Assembly (NCBI RefSeq): GCF_024519285.1
Contig: NZ_JAMZCY010000004.1
Coordinates: forward strand, 1 to 64,000
Origin: Cohnella sp. WQ 127256
GTDB taxonomy: Bacteria; Bacillota; Bacilli; Paenibacillales; Paenibacillaceae
Direction of reading: 5' to 3'
DNA: 64,000 nt
How positions within the stretch are numbered: the first letter of the stretch is position 1; each line of letters starts with the position of its first letter. The notes below the pieces were generated by a model. The model did not search any database. It was not told the DNA's origin and saw nothing but the letters and a program-made list of their open reading frames with translations. Positions 1-10,477 of the stretch are shown piece after piece. The translations under genes and the position numbers were made by a program.

Positions 1-117
1 TCACCCGTCCGCCACTAACCTCATCAGGAGCAAGCTCCATCAGAGATTCGTTCGACTTGCATGTATTAGGCACGCCGCCAGCGTTCGTCCTGAGCCAGGA
101 TCAAACTCTCCATAATA
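1..117 (-). rRNA. rrs: 16S ribosomal RNA, 5' end (partial)
   Basis: Read on the minus strand, the sequence carries the universal 16S start (AGAGTTTGATCCTGGCTCAG at about 109-90) followed by the conserved stretch ending in CATGCAAGTCGAACG. The rest of the gene lies left of the window. The mature 5' end is placed near 117 by analogy with Bacillus 16S; the exact base is uncertain. The variable V1 hairpin (about 50-20) is typical of Paenibacillaceae-like Firmicutes. Confidence 0.97.
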
Positions 118-313
118 GTGAAGCCGAAGCTTCGTATTAAAGAGCCTTGAAGGCTCAATCTTTACAACTGGTTTGTCTTCCGACAGCCGAAGCCATCTTC
201 CGACGTTTTGTTCGTTTTCTTACGCTCGATGTTCAGTTTTCAAAGAACAATTTGTGATTCGTTCGACTCGCTATTTGTCGGCTTGTCGTGCGCCCTCTTG
301 AAGCGGCTTAAAT
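118..313 (-). other. 16S rRNA leader (pre-rRNA 5' region)
   Basis: This stretch lies between the rRNA promoter and the mature 16S end. It contains the block TTCTTTGAAAACTGAAC (minus strand, about 246-230), a sequence typical of Firmicute rRNA leaders and spacers where antitermination and RNase III processing elements lie. No ORF or other gene is visible in it. Confidence 0.7.
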
Positions 314-343
314 AATATATCACAGCCACCTAGACGATTGCAA
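314..343 (-). promoter_or_regulatory. rRNA operon promoter (sigma-A type)
   Basis: Minus strand -35 TTGCAA (343-338) and -10 TATATT (319-314) with an 18-base spacer. An A/T-rich block directly upstream (about 344-372) could act as an UP element. The position about 200 bases before mature 16S fits a rrn promoter. The stretch from about 375 to 540 upstream shows no recognisable gene or site. Confidence 0.6.
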
Positions 344-544
344 CTGTTTTTATTGAGGAAATTTAATACAGTTAACATTGCATATAGCTAATTACTTTCT
401 TTGAATGTCATCGCTATTCCACTCTAATGAAGCTATTATTCCTGAACTATCTATTTAACAGCGTAATGGTATTAAACAATCGTTGTCAGGCCTAAGAATA
501 ATTGTTTCTGTGCTATATATGCGTGAAACGCTAACTCAGATGGA

Positions 545-704
545 ATTAAACCGCTCCCAGCGGCTTAGTGCTCATCATTTCTCGACTTTCGCCCCTGCAG
601 TTTTGAACCCGCCTATTCTAGACTTCCGGGTCATTAGTCCACTTCAGTCGGCTGAGAGTGGATTGCGTGATTTAGGCGAACACCATTCTTAAGAGATTAT
701 CCTA
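545..704 (-). ncRNA. candidate structured small RNA (6S-like at best)
   Basis: The minus strand shows a compact, foldable unit without a credible ORF. UUCGCC (about 681-676) can pair with GGCGAA (about 592-587), enclosing two hairpins: CCACU/AGUGG (about 661-639) and ACCCG/CGGGU (about 631-607). It ends in a hairpin AAGCCGCT-GGG-AGCGGTTT (566-548) followed by TAATT, like a weak intrinsic terminator. Short blocks resemble enterobacterial 6S RNA in the same order (GUUCGC, CAGCCGA, AAAACUGC), but the fold is branched rather than one long rod, so the family is unproven. A promoter-like TTGACA lies upstream at 739-734. It sits upstream of the rrn operon on the same strand. Confidence 0.38.
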
Positions 705-710
705 CTTACA

Positions 711-739
711 GCTACAATACCTATTGCCTTCCCTGTCAA
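711..739 (-). promoter_or_regulatory. possible promoter for the candidate small RNA
   Basis: Minus strand perfect -35 TTGACA (739-734), 17-base spacer, then TGTAGC (716-711), a poor match to the -10 consensus. Transcription would start near 704, at the edge of the foldable unit. It lies in the gap before the divergent gene at 791. Confidence 0.35.
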
Positions 740-790
740 TTTGAATTACATTTAATACAAGTAAACTCATCGACATTGAGGTGATTCAAT

Positions 791-1207
791 ATGCGCGAAG
801 TTCCAATGAGGTATGTAAAGGCGAATCAGACAGGAATCGTTATTACCGTTATTCTCTCCTTTCTATTCCACCAACCATGGATTCTGGCAGCTTTATGGGT
901 TGTGCAGCTTGCTGGGATATTGACTGAGGGTCGTTTCAATCTATTCATACTTATTGGTAAGCTTGTTCTCAAGGGAAAGGGCGAGGAGATGCAAGCCCTT
1001 GAACTCCAACGCTTTAACAACGTGTTAGCTGTTCTATTCCTAACCCTTGCACTCCTCTCGTTTGCTTTCGAATGGCAAATTGCAGCATATGCATTCTCTG
1101 CGATGTTACTTCTCGCCGCAAGCGCAGCATTGCTAGGCTACTGTATCGGATGTACGGTATATTTCTGGATCAAGCAAATTCGTGCAGGAAGATTTACTCG
1201 AACATAA
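791..1207 (+). CDS. DUF4395 family membrane protein
   Basis: 138 residues. Four hydrophobic segments (about 15-45 in two parts, 72-90 and 95-120) make it an integral membrane protein. The family signature is visible: an Asn-Gln near the start (VKANQTG), the QRFNN motif just before the third helix, and a Cys pair in the last helix (GYCIGC, about 122-127) that is characteristic of DUF4395 and suggests a redox role in relatives fused to or encoded beside thiosulfate/rhodanese or thioredoxin proteins. No such partner is present here, and the function is unknown. The start is chosen by GAGGTGA at 778-784, six bases upstream. It is followed by an intrinsic terminator at 1223-1252, so it is probably monocistronic. 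Confidence 0.85.
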   Translation: MREVPMRYVKANQTGIVITVILSFLFHQPWILAALWVVQLAGILTEGRFNLFILIGKLVLKGKGEEMQALELQRFNNVLAVLFLTLALLSFAFEWQIAAYAFSAMLLLAASAALLGYCIGCTVYFWIKQIRAGRFTRT

Positions 1208-1222
1208 TCCATCATTAAACAG

Positions 1223-1252
1223 GGTCACTTCCCTACTGGAGGTGACCTTTTT
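1223..1252 (+). terminator. intrinsic terminator after the DUF4395 gene
   Basis: GGTCACTTCC (1223-1232) pairs with GGAGGTGACC (1238-1247) around a five-base loop, followed by TTTTT. Confidence 0.85.
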
Positions 1253-1310
1253 CATACGCAACATTACTGTCCCCCCACACGTCTTCTTACATAATAAGGA
1301 GGAATGACAA

Positions 1311-1736
1311 TTGAAAAGAATTCGAGTGTGGATACTAGTTGCGTTAGCTATCTTCTTATTATCAGGGTGTAACACTTCTACTCCAGAGATAGATAACCCA
1401 GAGCCGTATATCATAGTAGAAATAAGCAAACCAACTTCAAACGAAATGTCCTATCAGACATACAAAACAATTAAGGATGCTGCCAAAGCTATAGAAATCA
1501 AACTCATCTTGAAGCAGGCGGCGGAGAGCAATGTAATGGTATCCATGTCACGGAATCCGGATTACAAGATAACCATCAGCAGCATTGATCCAACCGCTTC
1601 CTCTGAACCACAGATCTATGGGATTTGGCATTCTCCAAGATCAAAGCTTGTTGAAGTTGTAAGCGAAGGCTCTGGCGGAGGTTATATTCAACTGAACTCG
1701 AAAGATAGTAAGATTGTACGGGCTGCACTGGATTAA
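1311..1736 (+). CDS. small lipoprotein of unknown function
   Basis: 141 residues with a TTG start; AAGGAGG at 1296-1302 lies eight bases upstream. The N-terminus has a positively charged MKRIR, a hydrophobic core and a lipobox LLSGC (Cys about residue 20), so the mature protein is predicted to be lipid-anchored on the outer face of the membrane. The remaining 120 residues are a soluble alpha/beta-looking domain without a family I recognise. The region NEMSYQTYKTIKDAAKAI looks helical. It is a standalone gene between a terminator (1252) and a long inverted repeat (1862-1907). Confidence 0.8.
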   Translation: MKRIRVWILVALAIFLLSGCNTSTPEIDNPEPYIIVEISKPTSNEMSYQTYKTIKDAAKAIEIKLILKQAAESNVMVSMSRNPDYKITISSIDPTASSEPQIYGIWHSPRSKLVEVVSEGSGGGYIQLNSKDSKIVRAALD

Positions 1737-1861
1737 GTCCTCTGTTCGTGTAGGAAGTAACAAGCAAGCTTCACACCATAACATTATATAATTATATGAA
1801 AATATACAGATGAGTTGGGCTCACAATTCGAGTTATTACGAGTAGTTATAACGGGTACAAG

Positions 1862-1907
1862 CATAAACGACTAACGCCGACCTTGGGGATGGCGTTAGTC
1901 GTTTATG
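1862..1907 (+). terminator. 17-bp perfect inverted repeat, probable terminator
   Basis: CATAAACGACTAACGCC (1862-1878) is exactly complementary to 1891-1907 across a 12-base loop. There is no clean T-run on either strand. The position after the lipoprotein gene suggests transcription termination or mRNA 3'-end protection. The gap 1737-2060 holds only this and the next hairpin; no gene is seen. Confidence 0.55.
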
Positions 1908-1964
1908 TCGGAGACGATTCAGTTACGGATAGCGGATTTTATACTTTCTGAATCGTGAAACAAA

Positions 1965-2007
1965 GGAGCTATCTCTCAAGGTCGACATAGACCCAAGAGA
2001 TAGCTCC
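1965..2007 (-). terminator. ligA terminator
   Basis: On the minus strand GGAGCTATCTCT (2007-1996) pairs with AGAGATAGCTCC (1976-1965), with GGTC/GACC continuing the stem inside, and is followed by TTTGTTT. It lies about 55 bases after the ligA stop codon. Confidence 0.8.
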
Positions 2008-2060
2008 ACAATAAATCATCTTATGATTTTCATGTACGCTCAATAACTAATCGGTAATCG

Positions 2061-4100
<2,040 letters not shown>

Positions 4101-4134
4101 TCACTTTATTATAATAGTAGCTAGCTTTTCCCCT

Positions 4135-4163
4135 AGTCTATTTTAGCGCTATACCTGTGTCAA
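4135..4163 (-). promoter_or_regulatory. ligA promoter (sigma-A type)
   Basis: Minus strand -35 TTGACA (4163-4158), 17-base spacer, -10 TAGACT (4140-4135). It lies about 50 bases upstream of the ligA start. Confidence 0.6.
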
Positions 4164-4260
4164 ATCGAGTGTCAGAGCCCCGTTCAAGCAGTTTGTTTGT
4201 TTCATATCACTTTCTCCCCGTTTAATGATGAATAGTCACATAAACTTGGAGGTGAGGAGT

Positions 4261-4635
4261 ATGGATAAAGAGCGTTATTACGCTTCCGTCTCGGCAAGTA
4301 TCGTAAGCAAGGAGCCCTTGTTGACGGATCAGCTTACCATTATGGCAACGGAGGAAGAACGCGATCATTTGCTCGAGCTGTTGAATCAAGAGCAAAAGGC
4401 GATAGAACAAACCTATCTACGTGCCCATCTTCCGTACAAATCGGCCGATCACGATAAATCAACAAATCAATATAACGATAAATTGATTGAAATCTACCGT
4501 TATATTTATAAGATTGGCACCATAGAGACAAAACGGCATATCGAGTATATGGATATTTTACAGGAGTTACGTACCACAGATTATTACCATCCAGGCTATG
4601 GACATCAAGATATCAACAGCCTTGACCCCAAATGA
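4261..4635 (+). CDS. small soluble protein of unknown function
   Basis: 124 residues from the ATG at 4261, chosen because GGAGGTGAGG (4248-4257) lies just upstream; an in-frame upstream ATG at 4225 has no such site. The protein is charged and mostly helical (EEERDHLLELLNQEQKAIEQ, YIYKIGTIETKRHIEYMDIL) with no signal peptide or membrane segment, and ends in a Tyr/His-rich tail. I do not recognise the family. It is encoded opposite to its neighbours, between the divergent ligA and the convergent pcrA, and shares the double-hairpin terminator that follows. Confidence 0.75.
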   Translation: MDKERYYASVSASIVSKEPLLTDQLTIMATEEERDHLLELLNQEQKAIEQTYLRAHLPYKSADHDKSTNQYNDKLIEIYRYIYKIGTIETKRHIEYMDILQELRTTDYYHPGYGHQDINSLDPK

Positions 4636-4638
4636 AGA

Positions 4639-4691
4639 AACGGGCTCTGAACGAGCCCGTAGCAGACCTCCGTGATTGATACGGAGGTTTT
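4639..4691. terminator. back-to-back terminators between convergent genes
   Basis: Hairpin 1, ACGGGCTC/GAGCCCGT (4640-4660), is followed by TTTCTTC on the minus strand and serves pcrA. Hairpin 2, ACCTCCGT/ACGGAGGT (4666-4688), is followed by TTTTCTT on the plus strand and serves the small gene. Confidence 0.85.
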
Positions 4692-4692
4692 C

Positions 4693-7086
4693 TTATATCT
4701 TGGTTACTGGAGCGAATGCAGCAAGCAGTCTTTTAACGCCAGTTGGTGCGGGAAAAGCAATCTGCAATTCAGCATCGTTGCCTGTCCCCTTGACGGAAAC
4801 GATCGTTCCCACACCCCATTTGGCGTGTTGCACTTTATCACCGGCAACAACTGCCATGCCTTCACCAGCAGGACTAGAGGCAGATACCGTCGCCGGACGG
4901 ACAACCGCCCCACTATTCATTGGAGCTATTGTCGGACGAGCACCAAATCCGGATGGCGCATAACCCCCAGCACTAGATGCAGCAGGTCGTGCTCCGAAAC
5001 CACCCGTACTGTTACTGCCACTACCGCTTCCACTAACCCGAGAGCCGTATCCTCCATAAGAACCGGAACGTCCACCACCGCTAGCTGTCTCAACGGCTTC
5101 CTTCAGCTCACTCGGAATTTCCTCAAGGAAACGTGAAGGTGCATTTTGACTCGTCCGACCATAGAGCAGTCTCATGCGCGCACAAGTTAAGTATAGCTTT
5201 TTCTCCGCTCTTGTAATCCCTACATAAGCAAGTCTACGCTCTTCTTCCATCTCCGCATTATCCATGAAGGATCGGCTACTCGGGAATAAGCCCTCTTCCA
5301 CACCTACGATGAATACAATCGGGAACTCCAACCCTTTGGAGCTATGCATCGTCATCAGGACGACGGCATCACCACCATCTTCATCGTCGTCATCCATCGA
5401 GTCAATATCCGCTACCAATGCCAATTCCGTCAAGAAAGAGATCAGTGACTTATCTTCGTTACGCTTCTCGAATTCTTGTGTTACGGATAGAAACTCTTCA
5501 ATATTCTCAAGCCTAGACTTAGATTCAAGTGTATTTTCCCGTTGCAGCTCCAAGCGGTATTCGGTCATCTCAAGCAGCTTCTCCGTCAGTTCGGTTACTG
5601 ACAAGTATTCGACCATTGCACTTAAGTTATTGATGAGGTCTCGGAATTGGGATAAAGCCGCTTTGGCACGATTCTGAATATCCAAGTGAAACAGACCATC
5701 TCCAAGCAACCCATCTCCTTCATTCAGAAAACGGAGCATGGATACTCCTTTACGAGTCGCCTCACCCTGAACCTTAGCCATCGTTGTATCGCCTAAGCTC
5801 CGTTTCGGTACGTTAACTATCCGATTCAAGCTGTTATCATCATCTGGATTGGATAGTAAGCGCAGATAGGAAAGGATGTCTTTGATCTCTTTACGATCGT
5901 AGAACTTGATGCCCCCTACGATCTGATAAGGGATCTCAGATTTAATAAGGACCTCCTCCACTACCCGTGATTGCGCATTCGTCCGGTACAAAATGGCATG
6001 ATCACTATAGCGACGAGCATTTTGACGGTTTTTGCGAATTTCACCAGCGATGAAATAACCTTCCTCATGCTCGGAATCGCCTTGATATACCGTGATTTTG
6101 TCCCCACCGTCTTGGTCCGTCCATAGATTTTTCACTTTGCGACCCACGTTGTTCTTAATAACCGCATTCGCCGCATCTAGGATATTCGATGTCGAACGAT
6201 AATTTTGCTCCAGCAAAATACTATGAGCTTCAGGGTAATCGGCCTCGAAATTAAGAATATTCGTAATATCCGCGCCCCTCCAGCGATAGATCGACTGATC
6301 GCTATCCCCAACTACGCAGATGTTATGGTGCTTCTCAGCTAACATTTTGCACAGTGTATATTGCGCTTTATTCGTATCCTGATACTCATCGACATGAATA
6401 TATTTGAATTTGTTCTGGTAAAACTCCAGCACTTCAGGAACATCCTTGAACAACTGGATCGTCAACAACAAAAGGTCATCAAAGTCTAAGGAGTTGTTCG
6501 CTTTCAGTCTCCGTTGATACTGTGTGTATACTTTGGCTACAATTGCTTGGAAATAATCACCCTGCTGCTGCTCATACTGAGTCGGATTCAACAGCTCATT
6601 TTTCGCCGCGCCAATCGCCCCTTGAACTGCTTTAGGTTCAATTTTCTTCGTATCAATATTGTTATCCTTCATCACATTCCGAATAACAGATAGCTGATCG
6701 GTAGAATCCAGAATACTGAAGTTGGAACCGAATCCTATCCGTTCAATATCTTTACGTAATATGCGAACACACATGGAGTGAAAGGTGCTAACCCAAATAT
6801 CTCGGCCACTAGGACCTACGAGCTTAGAAACCCGATCCTGCATTTCACGAGCCGCTTTATTCGTAAAAGTAATTGCAAGGATGCTCCAAGGAGGAGCATA
6901 ACGTTTAGAAATCAAGTTCGCGATTCGATGCGTAAGCACCCGCGTCTTTCCACTTCCCGCTCCTGCCATAATCAATAGCGGCCCGTTCGTCGAGATAGCC
7001 GCTTCCTTCTGCTTCGGATTCAGCTTGTTAATAGAGGCCTCAATATCTAATGAGTTCGTAGTGTTCGTATCCCGTTCAAAGAACAT
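4693..7086 (-). CDS. pcrA: ATP-dependent 3'-5' DNA helicase PcrA (UvrD family)
   Basis: 797 residues. It is an SF1A helicase for repair, replication restart and removal of recombinase filaments, partnering UvrABC. Walker A GAGSGKT (about 42-48), Walker B DEYQDTN, motif III SDQSIYRWRGA, motif IV QNYRS, VVLMTMHSSKGLEF and the motif VI VGITRAEKKLY are all present. It is longer than the usual 730-750 residues because a Gly/Ser-rich disordered linker (about 667-745) precedes the C-terminal Tudor-like RNA-polymerase-binding domain (about 745-797, HAKWGVGTI). AAAGGAG lies eight bases before the ATG. The gene overlaps the 3' end of pcrB by 11 bases, so the two are translationally coupled. Confidence 0.97.
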   Translation of the reverse strand: MFFERDTNTTNSLDIEASINKLNPKQKEAAISTNGPLLIMAGAGSGKTRVLTHRIANLISKRYAPPWSILAITFTNKAAREMQDRVSKLVGPSGRDIWVSTFHSMCVRILRKDIERIGFGSNFSILDSTDQLSVIRNVMKDNNIDTKKIEPKAVQGAIGAAKNELLNPTQYEQQQGDYFQAIVAKVYTQYQRRLKANNSLDFDDLLLLTIQLFKDVPEVLEFYQNKFKYIHVDEYQDTNKAQYTLCKMLAEKHHNICVVGDSDQSIYRWRGADITNILNFEADYPEAHSILLEQNYRSTSNILDAANAVIKNNVGRKVKNLWTDQDGGDKITVYQGDSEHEEGYFIAGEIRKNRQNARRYSDHAILYRTNAQSRVVEEVLIKSEIPYQIVGGIKFYDRKEIKDILSYLRLLSNPDDDNSLNRIVNVPKRSLGDTTMAKVQGEATRKGVSMLRFLNEGDGLLGDGLFHLDIQNRAKAALSQFRDLINNLSAMVEYLSVTELTEKLLEMTEYRLELQRENTLESKSRLENIEEFLSVTQEFEKRNEDKSLISFLTELALVADIDSMDDDDEDGGDAVVLMTMHSSKGLEFPIVFIVGVEEGLFPSSRSFMDNAEMEEERRLAYVGITRAEKKLYLTCARMRLLYGRTSQNAPSRFLEEIPSELKEAVETASGGGRSGSYGGYGSRVSGSGSGSNSTGGFGARPAASSAGGYAPSGFGARPTIAPMNSGAVVRPATVSASSPAGEGMAVVAGDKVQHAKWGVGTIVSVKGTGNDAELQIAFPAPTGVKRLLAAFAPVTKI

Positions 7087-7795
7087 GATCTCGCTCCTTT
7101 ATCGAAAGGTTAACCGCGCCCACCGTTGATAGAGCGGCATCCAAATTTTCATATATAATATTTCCTACAACAACCGTATCCGCTGCGAGTGCGGCTTGCG
7201 CTGCTCTCTCGGGACCATCGATTCCACCGCCATAGAACAAATGCGCTTGCTTCAAATTCGCCTTGATGCTCTTGAGTAATTCCATGTCACCGAAAGTCCC
7301 GCTATATTCCACATAGAGAATAGGCATGTTCCATAGCCTGTCCGCAACTTGGCTAAAGGCGATAGCATCACCATTGGAAATCCCCGCATCCGCCCCTGTT
7401 AGAGTAGCAACAGTAGAATCCGGGTTAAGGACAAGATAGGCTTCACCAACAATCATATCCCATGGGAGCAAATGTCCGAAATCCCTTAGTGCATCCACAT
7501 GATAGCCGATTAACCACTCGGATTTCTTCGTATTCAGCACCGTTGGAATGAAGTAACCATCAAAGCCAGGCACGCCACAAGCAGGATCTGATAACTCGAA
7601 TGCACATGGCACCTCGTACCTACGGATCCTCGACATTAAATCTACCGTATTATCAAATGTAACTCCACTGGAGCCACCGACCAATATCGCATCTGTTCCC
7701 GAGGTGCAAATCGCATCCAGTGTTGCATCATCAATTGGTCTTTCTGGGTCAAGCTTAAAGACATGTTTCCATGTGTTATAAAAGGAAGGGAGCAT
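7076..7795 (-). CDS. pcrB: heptaprenylglyceryl phosphate synthase PcrB
   Basis: 239 residues, the full length of the family. It transfers a heptaprenyl group to glycerol-1-phosphate, giving an archaeal-type ether lipid precursor in Firmicutes. It is a TIM-barrel enzyme; GGSSGVT (about 40-46) and GGGIDGPERA near the C-terminus are the phosphate-binding loops. The ATG at 7795 follows a GGAGG. It is the first gene of a pcrB-pcrA unit, the classical Firmicute order. Upstream (7796-7905) no clear promoter was picked out. Confidence 0.93.
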   Translation of the reverse strand: MLPSFYNTWKHVFKLDPERPIDDATLDAICTSGTDAILVGGSSGVTFDNTVDLMSRIRRYEVPCAFELSDPACGVPGFDGYFIPTVLNTKKSEWLIGYHVDALRDFGHLLPWDMIVGEAYLVLNPDSTVATLTGADAGISNGDAIAFSQVADRLWNMPILYVEYSGTFGDMELLKSIKANLKQAHLFYGGGIDGPERAAQAALAADTVVVGNIIYENLDAALSTVGAVNLSIKERDHVL

Positions 7796-7905
7796 ATAGC
7801 CTCCATGATTATTCTAGAGTTTATTACTTAGTTTACAGGAATTCGGCGCGTCTTCCAAGAAGGAATGAAAGGGAGTTTTGATCGTTACCCGTTCTTCCTT
7901 ACGAG

Positions 7906-7946
7906 AAAAATAAAACGCCACCTGCTCCTAAAGAGATAAGTGGCGT
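7906..7946 (-). terminator. terminator after galU
   Basis: On the minus strand ACGCCAC (7946-7940) pairs with GTGGCGT (7921-7915), followed by TTTATTTTT. It lies about 65 bases beyond the galU stop. Confidence 0.8.
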
Positions 7947-8010
7947 GTACTTCACACAAGCATTCAAGTCGCTGATGAGCTTTCGATGATTTCTTGATCT
8001 AACACGATCA

Positions 8011-8889
8011 TTACCGACCTAGCTTCTCTTCCAAATACGCACGTACTTCATCCTTCAAGTCAGTACGCTCGAGAGCAAAGTCAATGATCGTCTTCAAGTA
8101 ACCAAGCTTTTCCCCCGTATCATAACGAGTGCCTTCGAATTGATATGCATAGACTGATTCTTGACGCATCAAACGATAGATCGCATCCGTTAATTGGATC
8201 TCTCCACCGGCACCAATGTCTTGTGTTTCTAGTATATCAAAGATAGCTGGGGTTAAAATATATCGTCCAATAATAGCAATATTAGAGGGGGCACGTTCGG
8301 GAGCAGGCTTCTCCACAACCCCGCGTACTTTCACCATACGATCACCATCGCCACCTGATGGGTCAGGATCCACGATCCCATATCGCGACACTTCTTCATT
8401 CGGTACATTTTTCACAGCGAGCACGGAGCCCTGAACTTTATCATAGACATCCATCATCTGCCTAAGACACGGAACATCATCGGATTGAACAATATCATCT
8501 CCGAGGAGTACCGCGAACGGTTCGTTGCCGATAAACTTGCGTGCACACCAAATGGCATGTCCAAGTCCACGTGGCTCCTTCTGACGTATGTAGTGAATAT
8601 CGATCAGATCCGACGGCTTCTGAACTTCCGATAGGAGATCAAGCTTCCCCTTCTGGAGCAAGCTCTGCTCCAATTCATAAGAGCTATCGAAATGATCCTC
8701 TATCGCGCGTTTCCCTTTACCCGTTACGATAATAATGTCCTCAATACCAGATGCAACTGCTTCCTCAACGATGTATTGTATTCCTGGTTTATCAATGATT
8801 GGAAGCATTTCCTTAGGCATTGCTTTCGTAGCTGGAAGAAACCGAGTTCCCATTCCCGCTGCAGGTATAATGGCCTTACGAATCCTCAT
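8011..8889 (-). CDS. galU: UTP-glucose-1-phosphate uridylyltransferase
   Basis: 292 residues from the ATG at 8889. It makes UDP-glucose from UTP and glucose-1-phosphate for cell-wall glycans and glycolipids. The nucleotidyltransferase motif [19 protein letters not shown] is at about residues 11-29, followed by [11 protein letters not shown] and VLLGDDIV. An ATG three codons upstream (8898) directly abuts the GAGAGG ribosome site, so the inner ATG, nine bases from it and aligned with the known GalU start, is preferred. The gene follows ugd by 14 bases in the same direction, so the pair supplies UDP-glucose and, through Ugd, UDP-glucuronate. Confidence 0.95.
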   Translation of the reverse strand: MRIRKAIIPAAGMGTRFLPATKAMPKEMLPIIDKPGIQYIVEEAVASGIEDIIIVTGKGKRAIEDHFDSSYELEQSLLQKGKLDLLSEVQKPSDLIDIHYIRQKEPRGLGHAIWCARKFIGNEPFAVLLGDDIVQSDDVPCLRQMMDVYDKVQGSVLAVKNVPNEEVSRYGIVDPDPSGGDGDRMVKVRGVVEKPAPERAPSNIAIIGRYILTPAIFDILETQDIGAGGEIQLTDAIYRLMRQESVYAYQFEGTRYDTGEKLGYLKTIIDFALERTDLKDEVRAYLEEKLGR

Positions 8890-8903
8890 GATTGGCATCC
8901 TCT

Positions 8904-10265
8904 CTAGACTTTCGGTACATGCTCACCTGCATTTCGTACAAACTCCTTCGGAACAACAGGCAAACGTCCGACTCCAATACATACGACACCTTGGGAGTTA
9001 AGACCAGCTGCATCGAGTGTATTTCTTCCATCCATAATTATAGGGCGATTCATCCAATTTTTAAAGTCATCTGCCTGAATTTGTCGGAATTCACGCCATT
9101 CCGTCACAATGATTGCTGCATCCGTACCCGTCAAAGCTTCTTCGGCAGAATCACATATTATAACAGATGGTGGCAACAGCTTGCGAGCGACTGAGTTCGC
9201 CTCAGGGTCATATGCGGTTATTGTAATACCTGGATGACGACGGTTCAACTCCGCAACCAATCGCAAGGACGGCGCTTCACGCATATTGTCAGTACCAGGC
9301 TTAAAGGAAAGTCCAAGCAGCGCCACCTTACGGCGTGCTGGGTCAGATAGTGCCGCCTCCAGCTTACGGATCATCCGGAGTGGAATCATCGCATTCGCGC
9401 GAACGGCTGCTTCTACAAGTGTCTGAGGGGCACCTGCCTCATCCGCCATTCTAACGAGTGCCCGAGCATCCTTCGGTAAGCTGGTCCCGCCAAATCCGAG
9501 ACCTGCACTAAGAAAATGGGGACCAATTCTAGGATCTAATCCTAACGAATGCGCTACGGAAGGAAAATCTGCACCCGTCTGTTCCGCTAATGCAGCGATC
9601 TCATTAGAGAAGGAGATTTTCACTGCAAGGAACGCGTTGGCTGCTAGCTTAGTTAGCTCTGCACTTCGGCAATCCGTTGACATAATAGGCCCAGGTAGCC
9701 TCTGATAGATCTGAGTTAGCCTCTCCGACGCTTCGGCCGATGCACTTCCTATCACAATTCGGGTCGGTTCGAAGAAGTCCCGGACCGCACTTCCTTCACG
9801 CATAAATTCAGGCACGGAGACTACGTCTACTGAGCAATGTTCTGGAAGTCTCCCCCTAATCCTTGATTGCACTCGTTCCGCTGTCCCTACTGGAACGGAG
9901 CTCTTGATCGCGATCATTTTTCTCATCTCAGATGAAGGCCACGGCTCCAGTTGGTCGATCACCGACCAGAGAGCAGCTAATGACATTTCATCTGCATCAT
10001 CCGAAGGAGTATCCACCGTTAAGAATATAAGCTCTACATCTTGTAGTAGCCTAGATGGATCATGTCCAAAGGTAAGTCGACCAGCAGACGTATTCCTTGT
10101 AACTAATGCTTCCAATCCCGGCTCGTGATAGGGAATGATCCCCCGACATAATTGAGCGATCTTCCCTGTATCGATATCCACGCATTGTACGGTATGTCCT
10201 AAATCCGCAAACCCTGCGCCTGTTGTCAGCCCCACAATTCCCGCTCCAACGACTGCCATTTTCAT
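8904..10265 (-). CDS. UDP-glucose 6-dehydrogenase homologue with Ser in place of the catalytic Cys
   Basis: 453 residues with a Ugd/TuaD-type architecture. The N-terminal Rossmann motif is [11 protein letters not shown] (about 6-16), the central domain has [10 protein letters not shown] (E153) and [12 protein letters not shown] (K206, N210), and a C-terminal UDP-binding domain includes [18 protein letters not shown]. Ugd oxidises UDP-glucose twice to UDP-glucuronate through a thioester on a Cys in GFGGSCFPKD. Here the motif reads [10 protein letters not shown], so residue 262 is Ser (codon AGC at 9482-9480). All other active-site residues I can recognise are kept. The enzyme may be impaired, stop at an intermediate, or use another chemistry. 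It is followed by galU after 14 bases. Confidence 0.85.
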   Translation of the reverse strand: MKMAVVGAGIVGLTTGAGFADLGHTVQCVDIDTGKIAQLCRGIIPYHEPGLEALVTRNTSAGRLTFGHDPSRLLQDVELIFLTVDTPSDDADEMSLAALWSVIDQLEPWPSSEMRKMIAIKSSVPVGTAERVQSRIRGRLPEHCSVDVVSVPEFMREGSAVRDFFEPTRIVIGSASAEASERLTQIYQRLPGPIMSTDCRSAELTKLAANAFLAVKISFSNEIAALAEQTGADFPSVAHSLGLDPRIGPHFLSAGLGFGGTSLPKDARALVRMADEAGAPQTLVEAAVRANAMIPLRMIRKLEAALSDPARRKVALLGLSFKPGTDNMREAPSLRLVAELNRRHPGITITAYDPEANSVARKLLPPSVIICDSAEEALTGTDAAIIVTEWREFRQIQADDFKNWMNRPIIMDGRNTLDAAGLNSQGVVCIGVGRLPVVPKEFVRNAGEHVPKV

Positions 10266-10418
10266 AGTCTGCGCTCTCCTCTATATCGACCGCTCTCTAA
10301 CTGCGGAATCGCTTTTCTCCGATTGTAGCATCGGAATGAAAACAAACTTCCTTGTTTATGTTAGAGGAACGTAAATTATCAGAAGGTTAAGAGCTACTAC
10401 AAACTTTTCTACGCGTAC

Positions 10419-10461
10419 AAAAAGCCCCACCTCCTATATCAAATAAATAGGAAATGAGGCT
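10419..10461 (-). terminator. terminator after the U32 gene
   Basis: On the minus strand a 15-bp stem, 10461-10447 with 10437-10423 (including three G-U pairs), is followed by TTTTTG. It begins 17 bases beyond the U32 gene stop. Confidence 0.88.
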
Positions 10462-10477
10462 TCCACCACGATTACAT

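Noticed and set aside
630..685. Partial likeness to the fluoride riboswitch (GGUGUUCGCC and UAAUGACCC blocks)
   Set aside because: The 5' strand that should pair with UUCGCC to form the first stem (GGCGA) is missing, and the neighbouring genes are unrelated to fluoride export.
483..692. ORF of 69 codons on the plus strand
   Set aside because: No ribosome binding site, odd composition, and it lies over the foldable minus-strand unit; not a credible gene.
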